Origin: Novimethylophilus kurashikiensis
GTDB taxonomy: Bacteria; Pseudomonadota; Gammaproteobacteria; Burkholderiales; Methylophilaceae
Length of the DNA: 64,000 nucleotides
Reading direction: 5' to 3'
Assembly (NCBI RefSeq): GCF_003112435.1
Contig: NZ_BDOQ01000007.1
Span: 1-64,000 of the forward strand
Under the pieces are notes generated by a model. It was not told where the DNA came from. It saw only the letters and a program-made list of their open reading frames with translations, and searched no databases. Every line of letters starts with the position of its first letter. Position 1 is the first letter of the stretch. The translations under genes and the position numbers were made by a program. Positions 14,170-21,906 of the stretch are shown piece after piece.

Positions 14170-16434
14170 TCAGAAAATCAACTCACAAACTCCGCCTGCG
14201 CAAGCTGCGCCTGCGAGGTTTCCGGTGTCCACAAATTCCTTTTGACCCAGCTCTGTCGAGAAATCGACTTCCTCAATCGTGCGCTGGATACGGACCCACT
14301 TATGCAAGTTGTAGACATCCTTGACGCAGAACGACGCTTTCTGAGTATTGCCATCGAAGAAATTCTGAGCGAACTTCTCAAAACGGCGGACCCAGTCACG
14401 ACGCAGCAGGTCACGCGCTTCATCGGTCAGCTTCAGGCCAAAGCCCATAGCCGTATCCGTTGCTTGCCACAGGTTGTTGTCGAAGGCGTGGAGGCCATCA
14501 ACAATCAAGCCGGAGGCGAACATGGAGGCGTCACCGTACATCTGCAGGATTTCCTCGGCCGTGTGAACTTCCGTGAACGGAGCTTGGGCGTAGGCCTTGT
14601 CACCGCTAGCGGCGAGCAAGCTCACGCCGGCGAACCATTGGCGGTTGTCATACAGGTACTGTTCCACAGCAGCCCAATCATCCACGGTAATGGTGTTGGA
14701 GATGTTGTGACGCAGATGCTTGTCTACGCAGAGCTCGACGTTGGTGCCGTTCTCAACCCAATGCATCTGGGCCTTTTTCACGTATTCAAGCTGCTTGACG
14801 CCCAGCAGGTCCTTCTTCGTAATCGAACCTTCCTTCGTTTCCACGGGGAAGGCGACCACAAAGTCAGTGCCATTGGTCGACCACACACTGTTTTCAACCA
14901 TGTCCGGATTGCGGTCCTTAATCAGGCGGCCGGCATCGGACTCCATATTGACTTGCACGTGACGGAAGTACCGTGCACTGTGCTCGCCATGGATGCCGGA
15001 TGCGGTGCCCAACAGGACAGATGCGTTACCAGACGGCTTTGCGCAGGTGGTACGAGCAGCCGGGTTGATGCCCAACAGCTTAGCCACCACACGGTTGGTC
15101 TCCTTCACGATTTCAGCACCCTTTTTCAGGATACGTTCGTCGAACAGGATAGCAGGATTATTCATCCAGCCCGTGATGGAAACACCCAGCAGCGCTTCAC
15201 GTTCCGTAATCTGACGCGATGCGTCAGACAGGTACTTGAAGTTGGTGTAACCAGCTTGCAGGGTACCCAGGATTGCACCGGCACGGCAGGCCTTGTAGAA
15301 GGCTTCTTCCGAATCGCACTTGCCACCATTGATTTCCGTCAGGTTGCAGAACTGGAAGCCAGTTTCGCCAGACTCAGCAATGGGGCGCATGCCGATTTCC
15401 ACGCATGGGTTATAAGCGAAGTCCAGGTCTTCAGTGAAGATAAACCCAGGTTCACCGAAATCACGGACCGAAGTCATGATTTCTGCCCACTTCTCACGCG
15501 TGAGCTTGGAACGCTCCACCATAACCGAGTTGTTGCTACGGCCACGTTGCGGATTATCCACGAACCAGTTGCCGGTCTTGGCCTTCAACATGTCTTCATC
15601 ATCGATGGAGAACATGGCGATGGTTGCAGAGCGACGAACACCACCAGACAGAACCGCATCCGCGAGGTGCATCACGATGTCATAGACATCAATGGTGCGC
15701 AGGCGGGTTTCGCCACCAGCCAGACGGCGCTCGATGAGCTCCTCGACCTTCTGCAGCGAAGCACGCAGGCCATCAGGACCAGGGGCCTTGAAACCACCGG
15801 CAATGAAGGCGCCTTTCGGACGAATCTGGGTGTAGTCGAAGTGCACGGTATGGCCATGGAACTCACGGAACTCACCACCATCAGTGAAGTAGGAGGCGAG
15901 CAGAACTCCAGCTGCATCAGCCCAACCTTCGATACTGTCGGCGATGACATGAACCTTCACATCGCTGATAGAACGGAAAGCGATTTCCGGGAGCTTGGCC
16001 ACGTGATGCTTTTGCACACTGAAACCAACACCGCAGCCGCACAGCAGCAGATACAGCGTTTCCTGAAAGAACCGGACACGGTCTGCATAGCTGACGCTGC
16101 AGTTGTACATCTTGGCTTCGTGCTTCAGCAGCGAGCTTTGCTTCATCTCGCCATTCACGACGGTAGCGGGGCCACCGAACTGGAATGACCGCTGAGAACC
16201 GAGTACACGACGAGACTTGTAGGCTTGCGCCGCTTCGTCCATCAGGTCCTTCAGCTCCGGCGTCATGCGGTCAGCATACTTCTCAGCATGCATGGCCATG
16301 ACACGGTCGACAGCTTCCGACATCGTTTCACGACGGACTAAACCGTCTTCGTGAATTTCCTGCGTGTAGTCGCACATTTTGAATGCGGACATCATCGCCT
16401 TACCGATTGCGGACTTGGTTGCATTAACTTGCAT
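14170..16434 (-). CDS. nrdJ: adenosylcobalamin-dependent (class II) ribonucleotide reductase
   Basis: Start set at ATG 16434 (AAAGGGA upstream), giving 754 residues, close to the monomeric Lactobacillus leichmannii enzyme. Key features: LLLCGCGVGFSVQ in the N-terminal part, the active-site loop FAYNPCVEIGM with the thiyl-radical Cys and Glu, SGWMNNPAI, TTCAKPSGNAS, and the C-terminal redox pair CAGGVC. The enzyme makes dNTPs from NTPs without oxygen or an R2 subunit but needs B12 coenzyme. It supplies the same pathway as tmk, the dNMP kinase and thyA. A terminator follows on the minus strand. Confidence 0.92.
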   Translation of the reverse strand: MQVNATKSAIGKAMMSAFKMCDYTQEIHEDGLVRRETMSEAVDRVMAMHAEKYADRMTPELKDLMDEAAQAYKSRRVLGSQRSFQFGGPATVVNGEMKQSSLLKHEAKMYNCSVSYADRVRFFQETLYLLLCGCGVGFSVQKHHVAKLPEIAFRSISDVKVHVIADSIEGWADAAGVLLASYFTDGGEFREFHGHTVHFDYTQIRPKGAFIAGGFKAPGPDGLRASLQKVEELIERRLAGGETRLRTIDVYDIVMHLADAVLSGGVRRSATIAMFSIDDEDMLKAKTGNWFVDNPQRGRSNNSVMVERSKLTREKWAEIMTSVRDFGEPGFIFTEDLDFAYNPCVEIGMRPIAESGETGFQFCNLTEINGGKCDSEEAFYKACRAGAILGTLQAGYTNFKYLSDASRQITEREALLGVSITGWMNNPAILFDERILKKGAEIVKETNRVVAKLLGINPAARTTCAKPSGNASVLLGTASGIHGEHSARYFRHVQVNMESDAGRLIKDRNPDMVENSVWSTNGTDFVVAFPVETKEGSITKKDLLGVKQLEYVKKAQMHWVENGTNVELCVDKHLRHNISNTITVDDWAAVEQYLYDNRQWFAGVSLLAASGDKAYAQAPFTEVHTAEEILQMYGDASMFASGLIVDGLHAFDNNLWQATDTAMGFGLKLTDEARDLLRRDWVRRFEKFAQNFFDGNTQKASFCVKDVYNLHKWVRIQRTIEEVDFSTELGQKEFVDTGNLAGAACAGGVCELIF

Positions 16435-16576
16435 AATTTGTTTCCCTTTATAAGTAAATAAAAATATGAACCTTTGAGTAGTTGTATAGCGCCTAAGGCG
16501 CAATAGTGCTAAGCGCAGGTCCATATCGAAATGAATGCCCCAAGGGATGGGGCAATGGGTTAAACCCTGAACAGCT

Positions 16577-16858
16577 TCAGCTGTTCTTTTGGTGTGAGTT
16601 TTTCAACTCTGGATAGCAGCTTCCCGGCTTCCTTCGGGGAGAGCCGTGAAATTGCCTCTGCCCATCTTGATTGAATGACGGCGGCAATTGAAGTGCGGTC
16701 ACCATCTCGAGCAACCGCTCCTGGTCGGATTGGATAGGGGCTAGTTCACGTTCATGCACCCATACAAATGCCCAGGGGAAACGCTTACCCTGCCAAAGAG
16801 CACCCTGGCTAACAACACGAATAGGCCGGGGGCTTGAATGCTTAACAACCTTATGCAT
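16577..16858 (-). CDS. small basic hypothetical protein
   Basis: ATG 16858 is chosen because CAGGAGTT precedes it; longer frames start upstream of any ribosome site. The 93-residue product is basic at both ends. Around residue 25 it has WQGKRFPWAFVWVHEREL, which may form a small beta domain. No family is recognised. A weak GC-rich hairpin (16536-16554) lies beyond its stop. Confidence 0.55.
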   Translation of the reverse strand: MHKVVKHSSPRPIRVVSQGALWQGKRFPWAFVWVHERELAPIQSDQERLLEMVTALQLPPSFNQDGQRQFHGSPRRKPGSCYPELKNSHQKNS

Positions 16859-16917
16859 AACAACTCCTGTAGACGTACCTGTCCCTAGGTGGGAAGGCTT
16901 CATTTGGGTGTTGTTGG

Positions 16918-16946
16918 TTGTTAACTCATAGCTATTGAAGTATAGT
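16918..16946 (+). promoter_or_regulatory. sigma70-type promoter
   Basis: TTGTTA (16918-16923), 17-base spacer, TATAGT (16941-16946), upstream of the PcfJ-like gene. Confidence 0.65.
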
Positions 16947-17007
16947 GTCTAATGATATATCGGTCAACCTATACAGAGACTGGACATATTAATTTTCGGA
17001 GACCGAA

Positions 17008-18615
17008 ATGAATCAGGACGATATTAAAATTATTCCCGCTTTGCAGGATTTTATTCAATTGCAGGCGGAAGGCCTGCAATTCTCTTCCAAGAAGGAAAAG
17101 CTTGTATGGCGTGATTTTGCGCTGGCATTACGCGCGCTATTTCGTAACTATCTTGCTAACGAAAAACCTCGGTTGTTCCAGGTCTGCGTGGACGGCTACA
17201 TCGAGCTTTATGGTGGACATTTCATTCGCCGGGAAGGGGATGGAACAGTTGTTGGGTCCGTAGTTCCCCGCCGTTACGTTTCAAGCCTGGGGCATCATTT
17301 GGTGGATTTGGCTTATGACTCGTTGCTCTATGTTTACCGGGAGAAGGTGATGGAGACAGTGTTTTTAAAAGCTGAATCGTGGGGAATCACCCTTAGCTAT
17401 AGTGCGCGTGAATCTATTTCCGAGTGCTGGAAGTGGATGGTGAAGAACATGCCCGTTGCCTTGTGGTCGCGAAAGCATGGATTCCGGGTTGAAGCTAAGA
17501 CGGTACAAAAGCGAATTTGGGATTGCAATATTCTTGACCGGGCTGTATTTGGTTTGAGTATCCGCATCCAGGGTAATTCTCCTACTTTGAGCTGCTACAA
17601 CGCATGCATGATTAATCGTGTGGATGTTGAAGCGCGTATCAAAGAGGCACCTAACTTGGCTTCGTATCTTATTCGCTACTGCAATAGGGGTGAGGAGGTG
17701 TACGCACAGAGCACTGTATTTCAGGAAGCGCGTGATGAATTCATCATGGCGGGCGGTTCGGCAAAGGGTTGGCGCTGGCTTACCAAACAAGGATGGGGGA
17801 CGGTATCCCGCCGGTTCCCAAGGGAATCCTGGTATCACTCAGCCAAACTTGCAACGGATTTAGCTGATGCTCAGGTGGGTAAGGTTCCTGTTGTTCTTTC
17901 GTTATGGCACCACTCAACGAGCATTTTCATGCCTGGCTTGGCCAAGATAGTTGCTGAAACCTATAAGCAGCGCAAGGCAAAAGCATCAGAAATGAATCAT
18001 TACGTTCCGCTCATCTTTGATTTTCTTCGGGCTGAATGTGGTAAGTCGCTTTCTGTGTTTAAGGGAGCTACCTGGAAAAGTCTCGTACGCAGGCAAGAAG
18101 AATGGCATCGCAAGATTCAGCGCGAGCGCCGTGAAAAACTGCGGGAAAGTGGAAATCAATGGGCATGGGCTCCGGTTATCCAGGAGGTCGTCTCTAAATC
18201 GTTTGTGGCGACCAGTCTCAACGATACAGAGTCACTCTGGGATGAAGGCGACTCAATGGGCCATTGTGTCGGCGGGTACTCGGAGTATTGCTTCAAGAAC
18301 CGCTCTCGCATTTACTCCATCAAGAGTAAGGAGGGAGTTCGAGTGGCGACTCTGGAGCTAAAGCTGCAGAAGTCGAAGTGGACTATTGCTCAGCTCTATG
18401 GCCAGGGAAACTCACGAGTAACCGACCAGGAGGTAAGGCAGTTAGCCACAAAGGTCGCTAAACGTTGTAATGCGGCCGAGCTTCCCAAGATGGAAAATAA
18501 CGTTGTGTTGAAGGGGCCGCAGTCAATGACGCATCATCAAGCGTTGACTGAGGTGCCCTTCGAGAATTTCCGTGCGCAAAATGATGATTTTATGGCCATG
18601 GAAATTCCCTTCTGA
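17008..18615 (+). CDS. PcfJ-like protein
   Basis: A 535-residue protein with GGAGA before the ATG. The C-terminal third carries the PcfJ signature: LWDEGDSMGHCVGGYSEYC (about 411-429), then RIYSIKSKEGVRVATLEL, then IAQLYGQGN. PcfJ was named from a conjugative plasmid operon and is common on phages and plasmids; its biochemical role is unknown. The larger N-terminal part is helical and without recognised motifs. The gene is a single unit with its own promoter and terminator. Confidence 0.75.
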   Translation: MNQDDIKIIPALQDFIQLQAEGLQFSSKKEKLVWRDFALALRALFRNYLANEKPRLFQVCVDGYIELYGGHFIRREGDGTVVGSVVPRRYVSSLGHHLVDLAYDSLLYVYREKVMETVFLKAESWGITLSYSARESISECWKWMVKNMPVALWSRKHGFRVEAKTVQKRIWDCNILDRAVFGLSIRIQGNSPTLSCYNACMINRVDVEARIKEAPNLASYLIRYCNRGEEVYAQSTVFQEARDEFIMAGGSAKGWRWLTKQGWGTVSRRFPRESWYHSAKLATDLADAQVGKVPVVLSLWHHSTSIFMPGLAKIVAETYKQRKAKASEMNHYVPLIFDFLRAECGKSLSVFKGATWKSLVRRQEEWHRKIQRERREKLRESGNQWAWAPVIQEVVSKSFVATSLNDTESLWDEGDSMGHCVGGYSEYCFKNRSRIYSIKSKEGVRVATLELKLQKSKWTIAQLYGQGNSRVTDQEVRQLATKVAKRCNAAELPKMENNVVLKGPQSMTHHQALTEVPFENFRAQNDDFMAMEIPF

Positions 18616-18619
18616 AGTA

Positions 18620-18649
18620 CAAGCCTCGTCAATGACGAGGCTTTTTTCT
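18620..18649 (+). terminator. intrinsic terminator
   Basis: AAGCCTCGTC-AAT-GACGAGGCTT with a T tract, between the convergent PcfJ-like and zinc-protein genes. Confidence 0.85.
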
Positions 18650-18656
18650 TTGCTTG

Positions 18657-20096
18657 CTACTTGAGCTTGGCTAGTCGCTTCCCACCAATCCAGCGGATGT
18701 GGCACCAGGACATCATGGCGCTGATGAGCCAGGCCATCCCGACCATCACCACCCCATTTACCATCAGGTCCGTCACGTCCACAGCCTGGTTGGACCCCAA
18801 GCCCTTCCATAAAAGGACAACGGATGTAATAGCCAAAAACAGAAGAAGCCAGGTCGACTTGATGGCGGATTTCATCTGCTTCAGCGAAAGTAGCGCGCGT
18901 AACAGATATTCAGGCTGCAGCGCTTTGGCCAACTTATCCGACAGCGGTGCTAAGTCGGCCGCGACATGGAAGGATGCTGGGGCATGTTCGACGGCTTGCT
19001 GATGCACTTCCGATTGCATGAAGCTCCTTCCAGCGCCCGCCAGGCCAAACATCTTCTTGATATTGAAAATTGAGAATGACAGCAAGGTCAGCTCCAGCGC
19101 CTCGAGGTCAGGGGTGACCAGTTGTTCTACCAGGGTTCCGGCGTCGGCGATTGCGCACTTGTTGCCATAGACCACCATCTTGGAGGTCTCGCTGGATACG
19201 GTCACATCGCTCTTGTAGACCTTGGTAGAGAAGGTTGCTTGCTCGGTAACGCAGCGTCTTGGCTCATCCCGAACAACGTCCCGATGGAGCAATGTTGCTA
19301 CAGAATTAACTACTGTCGGCAGGTCAGCACGAACAGTGAGCGCATAGGTCACATCGGCGTCATCTACGTTTATCGATACGACTTTGTAATCAGGCTTGAG
19401 AAAGTATTCGGCCTCTGCCACATTGGTGAAACGGCCATGACCTCCACAATCACCGCAGGTGAGCTTCCCTCGACCGCGGCAAGTGTTGCAAGTCATCCTG
19501 CCGGTGGTATCGCAATACATACAAGCTTCTCTGCGATGGCCTGTCTGAGCGTGACCGTTCGAATCATAGGTAGTGATGGTTCGCGTTTGATACCCTGTGC
19601 CATAACACCAGGAGCAAGACTGCTTACGGGTTCCATTGCAATAAGTGCAGTTATATTCCCCATCGCCGTAACAACGAGCGCAGGTGTAAGTTCGAATCAC
19701 CCGCTTTGAATAATGTCCGACCTTCTTTTGGTCGCGATAAGCGCCGTAGCCCTCCTGAACAATTTGAGGGGCGAGGTTGGCAAGAATGTTCGGATTATTT
19801 ACCGCTTCTGAGATGAGGCTGGTAACCGTAGCGTCGTACTCACCCGCAGATTGCACCACATAATCACCAGGATTCGCTTCGACAATACCGGTGTAGGTAG
19901 AGTGATTGGTGCCCATTTGAAGGACATGGCGGACTCTTACCTCGAATGTGACGTCGAGACAATTGTCACTGCTAAAGCTAACATTTTCTGGCTCAAAGCG
20001 AGTGGAGCGCTGGATGAACCGTTGAATTTCCTTGCGCGCTAAGCCGGCATATTCATCTTTTGTTTCAGTATCAGCTGCTACCACTTCGTTTTTCAT
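18657..20096 (-). CDS. membrane-anchored protein with DnaJ-type zinc repeats
   Basis: The 479-residue protein has six CxxC units at about 140-225 (CARCYGDG, CTYCNGT, CSWCYGTG, CMYCDTTG, CNTCRGRG, CGDCGGHG). These are the CxxCxGxG repeats of the DnaJ cysteine-rich domain, which bind zinc and hold unfolded protein. No J domain is visible. Two hydrophobic segments near the C-terminus (about 415-435 and 445-465) should anchor it in the inner membrane. The ribosome site is weak (AAGAG). It follows smpB on the same strand after a 50-base gap. A membrane-tethered chaperone or quality-control factor is a reasonable guess. Confidence 0.65.
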   Translation of the reverse strand: MKNEVVAADTETKDEYAGLARKEIQRFIQRSTRFEPENVSFSSDNCLDVTFEVRVRHVLQMGTNHSTYTGIVEANPGDYVVQSAGEYDATVTSLISEAVNNPNILANLAPQIVQEGYGAYRDQKKVGHYSKRVIRTYTCARCYGDGEYNCTYCNGTRKQSCSWCYGTGYQTRTITTYDSNGHAQTGHRREACMYCDTTGRMTCNTCRGRGKLTCGDCGGHGRFTNVAEAEYFLKPDYKVVSINVDDADVTYALTVRADLPTVVNSVATLLHRDVVRDEPRRCVTEQATFSTKVYKSDVTVSSETSKMVVYGNKCAIADAGTLVEQLVTPDLEALELTLLSFSIFNIKKMFGLAGAGRSFMQSEVHQQAVEHAPASFHVAADLAPLSDKLAKALQPEYLLRALLSLKQMKSAIKSTWLLLFLAITSVVLLWKGLGSNQAVDVTDLMVNGVVMVGMAWLISAMMSWCHIRWIGGKRLAKLK

Positions 20097-20147
20097 ATTG
20101 CTCTTTCGAAAGTTAGCTAAAAAGTGAAGTATGCCTTGATTTTAGGG

Positions 20148-20594
20148 TTATCCGCCAGCGCGTTCAAGGTCACGCGCCTTTTGGTCTGCGCGCTTATCGT
20201 ATTGCTTCTTCCCCTTAGCAAGGCCGATGAGCAGCTTGAGCTTGCGGCCGGCGCCTTCACGCTGTACTTCCAATGGGACGATGGTGTAGCCGCGCTCCAC
20301 AACCTTCTTTTGAAGTTTGTTAAGCTCGGAACGATTGAGGAGAAGCTTACGGGTGCGAACAGCAGAAACGCCGTTCAGTGCGTTGCGCTGAACATGCGCA
20401 TCTGGGGTGAGATGGGTACCTTCAAGAAATGCTTCACCATCACGTATGGCGATAAAGGCACCACCCATGCCGAAATTGCCGCGGCCGGCGAGGATGCTCT
20501 TCACTTCCCAGCCTTCAAGAACCATCCCTGCAAGGAATGTATCCTCGATGTGATAGTTGTGACGCGCCTGACGATTTTCAGCAATGGTTTCCAT
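20148..20594 (-). CDS. smpB: SmpB, tmRNA-binding protein
   Basis: The 148-residue protein matches SmpB throughout: ENRQARHNYHIEDTFLAGMVLEGWEVKSI at the N-terminus, VRTRKLLLNRSELNKL in the middle, GYTIVPLEV, and the C-terminal tail GLAKGKKQYDKRADQKARD that inserts in the ribosome decoding site. It pairs with the tmRNA encoded just upstream on the same strand. AAAGGAC precedes the ATG. A terminator (20607-20635) separates it from the tmRNA, so it is made by read-through or from an unseen promoter. Confidence 0.95.
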   Translation of the reverse strand: METIAENRQARHNYHIEDTFLAGMVLEGWEVKSILAGRGNFGMGGAFIAIRDGEAFLEGTHLTPDAHVQRNALNGVSAVRTRKLLLNRSELNKLQKKVVERGYTIVPLEVQREGAGRKLKLLIGLAKGKKQYDKRADQKARDLERAGG

Positions 20595-20606
20595 GTTTTG
20601 TCCTTT

Positions 20607-20635
20607 GAAAAAAACAAAAGCCCCAGTTAAGGGGC
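20607..20635 (-). terminator. intrinsic terminator of the tmRNA gene
   Basis: On the minus strand GCCCC-TTAACT-GGGGC is followed by TTTTGTTTTTTT, directly before the smpB ribosome site. Confidence 0.8.
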
Positions 20636-20639
20636 CTCT

Positions 20640-20946
20640 GTGAAGGAATTGCTTAACAAGGCTCCTTCAAACCCCGGCTTGGTCAAGCGACCAGGCGATA
20701 AGATTCGTCGTTTGCGAATACTTTTTTGCTACTTCATGGCACAAGTGCCGCAGTGTTCGCCTACTGCCGTTGCCGCCTTCATCTCCCAACGCTGTCGAAG
20801 CCTGGCGCCCCCGTCAGAAGAGTTGTTAGGTTAGTAGGCCATTCCAGTATTAGTGGACATCCGGCAAACCGACAGCTCTTTTGGTGGAGGCGGGGGGAAT
20901 CGAACCCCCTTCCAACGCCGTTTAACTCCAGAGGAATTACAACGAT
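20640..20946 (-). ncRNA. ssrA: permuted (two-piece) tmRNA
   Basis: Read on the minus strand, the acceptor part comes first. A T-arm GGGGG-TTCGATT-CCCCC is followed by CGCCTCC-ACCA (ending at 20882). A 69-base spacer follows, then the coding part begins GGGGGCGCCAGGCTTCGACAG at 20812. The separated halves pair perfectly as an acceptor stem (GGGGGCG with CGCCTCC). The tag reading frame, 20715 down to 20683, is GCA AAC GAC GAA TCT TAT CGC CTG GTC GCT TGA, giving ANDESYRLVA. The start is inferred from the promoter (-10 at 20958-20953) and the 3' end from the terminator. It rescues stalled ribosomes together with SmpB. Permuted tmRNAs are known from alpha- and some betaproteobacteria and cyanobacteria. 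Confidence 0.93.
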
Positions 20947-20952
20947 TCAAGC

Positions 20953-20981
20953 AGTATATACAAAATAGACAGTTTTGTCAA
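20953..20981 (-). promoter_or_regulatory. near-consensus promoter of the tmRNA gene
   Basis: On the minus strand TTGACA (20981-20976), 17-base spacer, TATACT (20958-20953). A TATACT on the plus strand (20992-20997) probably belongs to the divergent cheW gene. Confidence 0.9.
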
Positions 20982-21025
20982 TAACTATTTCTATACTTAA
21001 CAATCCATCCCTCTTAATCTTACCC

Positions 21026-21514
21026 ATGTTCACTTCGCGCGCAGGCTCTGATACTAAATCCTCAAGCATGACTAGGCTTGAGTTGTTGATGTTTACCTTG
21101 GGAACGTCCAAGGCATACGGTTCTCGGGAGCTGTATGGCATGGACATTTTCGATGTGCGTGAAATTCTGCAAACGCCTGTACTAACGACTGTTCCTTCGG
21201 CGCCGGTCGGGGTGAAGGGGATGGTTTCGTTGCGCGGTGTGATTATCCCAGTCCTTGCGCTAGCAGAATTGATGGGGCAAGAAACAGCCTCAAACAACAC
21301 CATCATGATTGTTGCGGAGCATCAGAGTCGAATGCTGGCCATGCTTGTCGATACCGTTGACAACATTGTGAGGCTGGATGAGTCCAAATTACGCCAAGCA
21401 CCTCCTATGCTAACGAGCGGCCATCTCAAATCCATTGCCGACCTGGATGATGGCCGTCTTCTCCAGGTCCTCGATATGGGGTCGGTCCTGTCTCGATATA
21501 AGCCAGACGATTAA
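21026..21514 (+). CDS. cheW: CheW-like chemotaxis coupling protein
   Basis: The 162-residue product is a complete CheW domain: LELLMFTLGTSKAYG, then YGMDIFDVREIL, VPSAPVGVKGMVSLRGVIIPVLALAELMG (about 66-94), IMIVAEHQSRMLAMLVDTVDNIVRL, and ILQVLD-like LLQVLDMG near the end. CheW links receptors to the kinase CheA at the membrane. No strong ribosome site precedes ATG 21026; a second ATG at 21068 would still leave the whole domain. A chemoreceptor gene lies 0.4 kb away on the other strand. No CheA, CheY, CheR or CheB is in the window, so it probably joins the host array. Confidence 0.9.
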   Translation: MFTSRAGSDTKSSSMTRLELLMFTLGTSKAYGSRELYGMDIFDVREILQTPVLTTVPSAPVGVKGMVSLRGVIIPVLALAELMGQETASNNTIMIVAEHQSRMLAMLVDTVDNIVRLDESKLRQAPPMLTSGHLKSIADLDDGRLLQVLDMGSVLSRYKPDD

Positions 21515-21567
21515 ACAGCTATACCGGTCAGTGGGACCGTTAATTTTAGGAAATATAGGAGAAGGTT

Positions 21568-21855
21568 ATGGCTACAGTTGAACACATGCATCATCGTCCT
21601 GATGGCTCGGAAGTCCGGATTGTTGCGCAAGCTTGCTGGGGGAGTGGGTTAACCTGCTCAATTGATGTGGCGGTACATCGACGTGCCAGCGATAAGCACG
21701 ACTGGCAGCTGATGAGTAATCGGCCGCATCCGGCCTGGCGTTCCATGTCGATAAAGGATTATGCCCTGCATGGCCGCTCGGAAATGTTGCTGGCGGCATC
21801 ACCGGCTGAAATTCTGCGCGCGACCTCCGCGCTGCATACCGCTATCGCAAAGTAA
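21568..21855 (+). CDS. small hypothetical protein, 95 residues
   Basis: TAGGAGAAGG precedes the ATG, a strong site. The product reads MATVEHMHHRPDGSEVRIVAQ... with a beta-rich first half and a helical C-terminus. It lies between cheW and the convergent receptor gene, so a link to chemotaxis is possible from position only. Confidence 0.6.
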   Translation: MATVEHMHHRPDGSEVRIVAQACWGSGLTCSIDVAVHRRASDKHDWQLMSNRPHPAWRSMSIKDYALHGRSEMLLAASPAEILRATSALHTAIAK

Positions 21856-21865
21856 TACAACCTCA

Positions 21866-21894
21866 AGCCGTCGTTCCTTAAAGGTTCGACGGCT
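21866..21894. terminator. hairpin between convergent genes
   Basis: AGCCGTCG/CGACGGCT stem with a 13-base loop between the genes ending at 21855 and 21907; no long T tract. Confidence 0.55.
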
Positions 21895-21906
21895 CACTTC
21901 ATCTCG

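Noticed and set aside
14242-16188. 648-codon open frame on the plus strand
   Set aside because: It is exactly antisense to the ribonucleotide reductase gene, has no ribosome site and no recognisable domain; it arises from the codon bias of the real gene.
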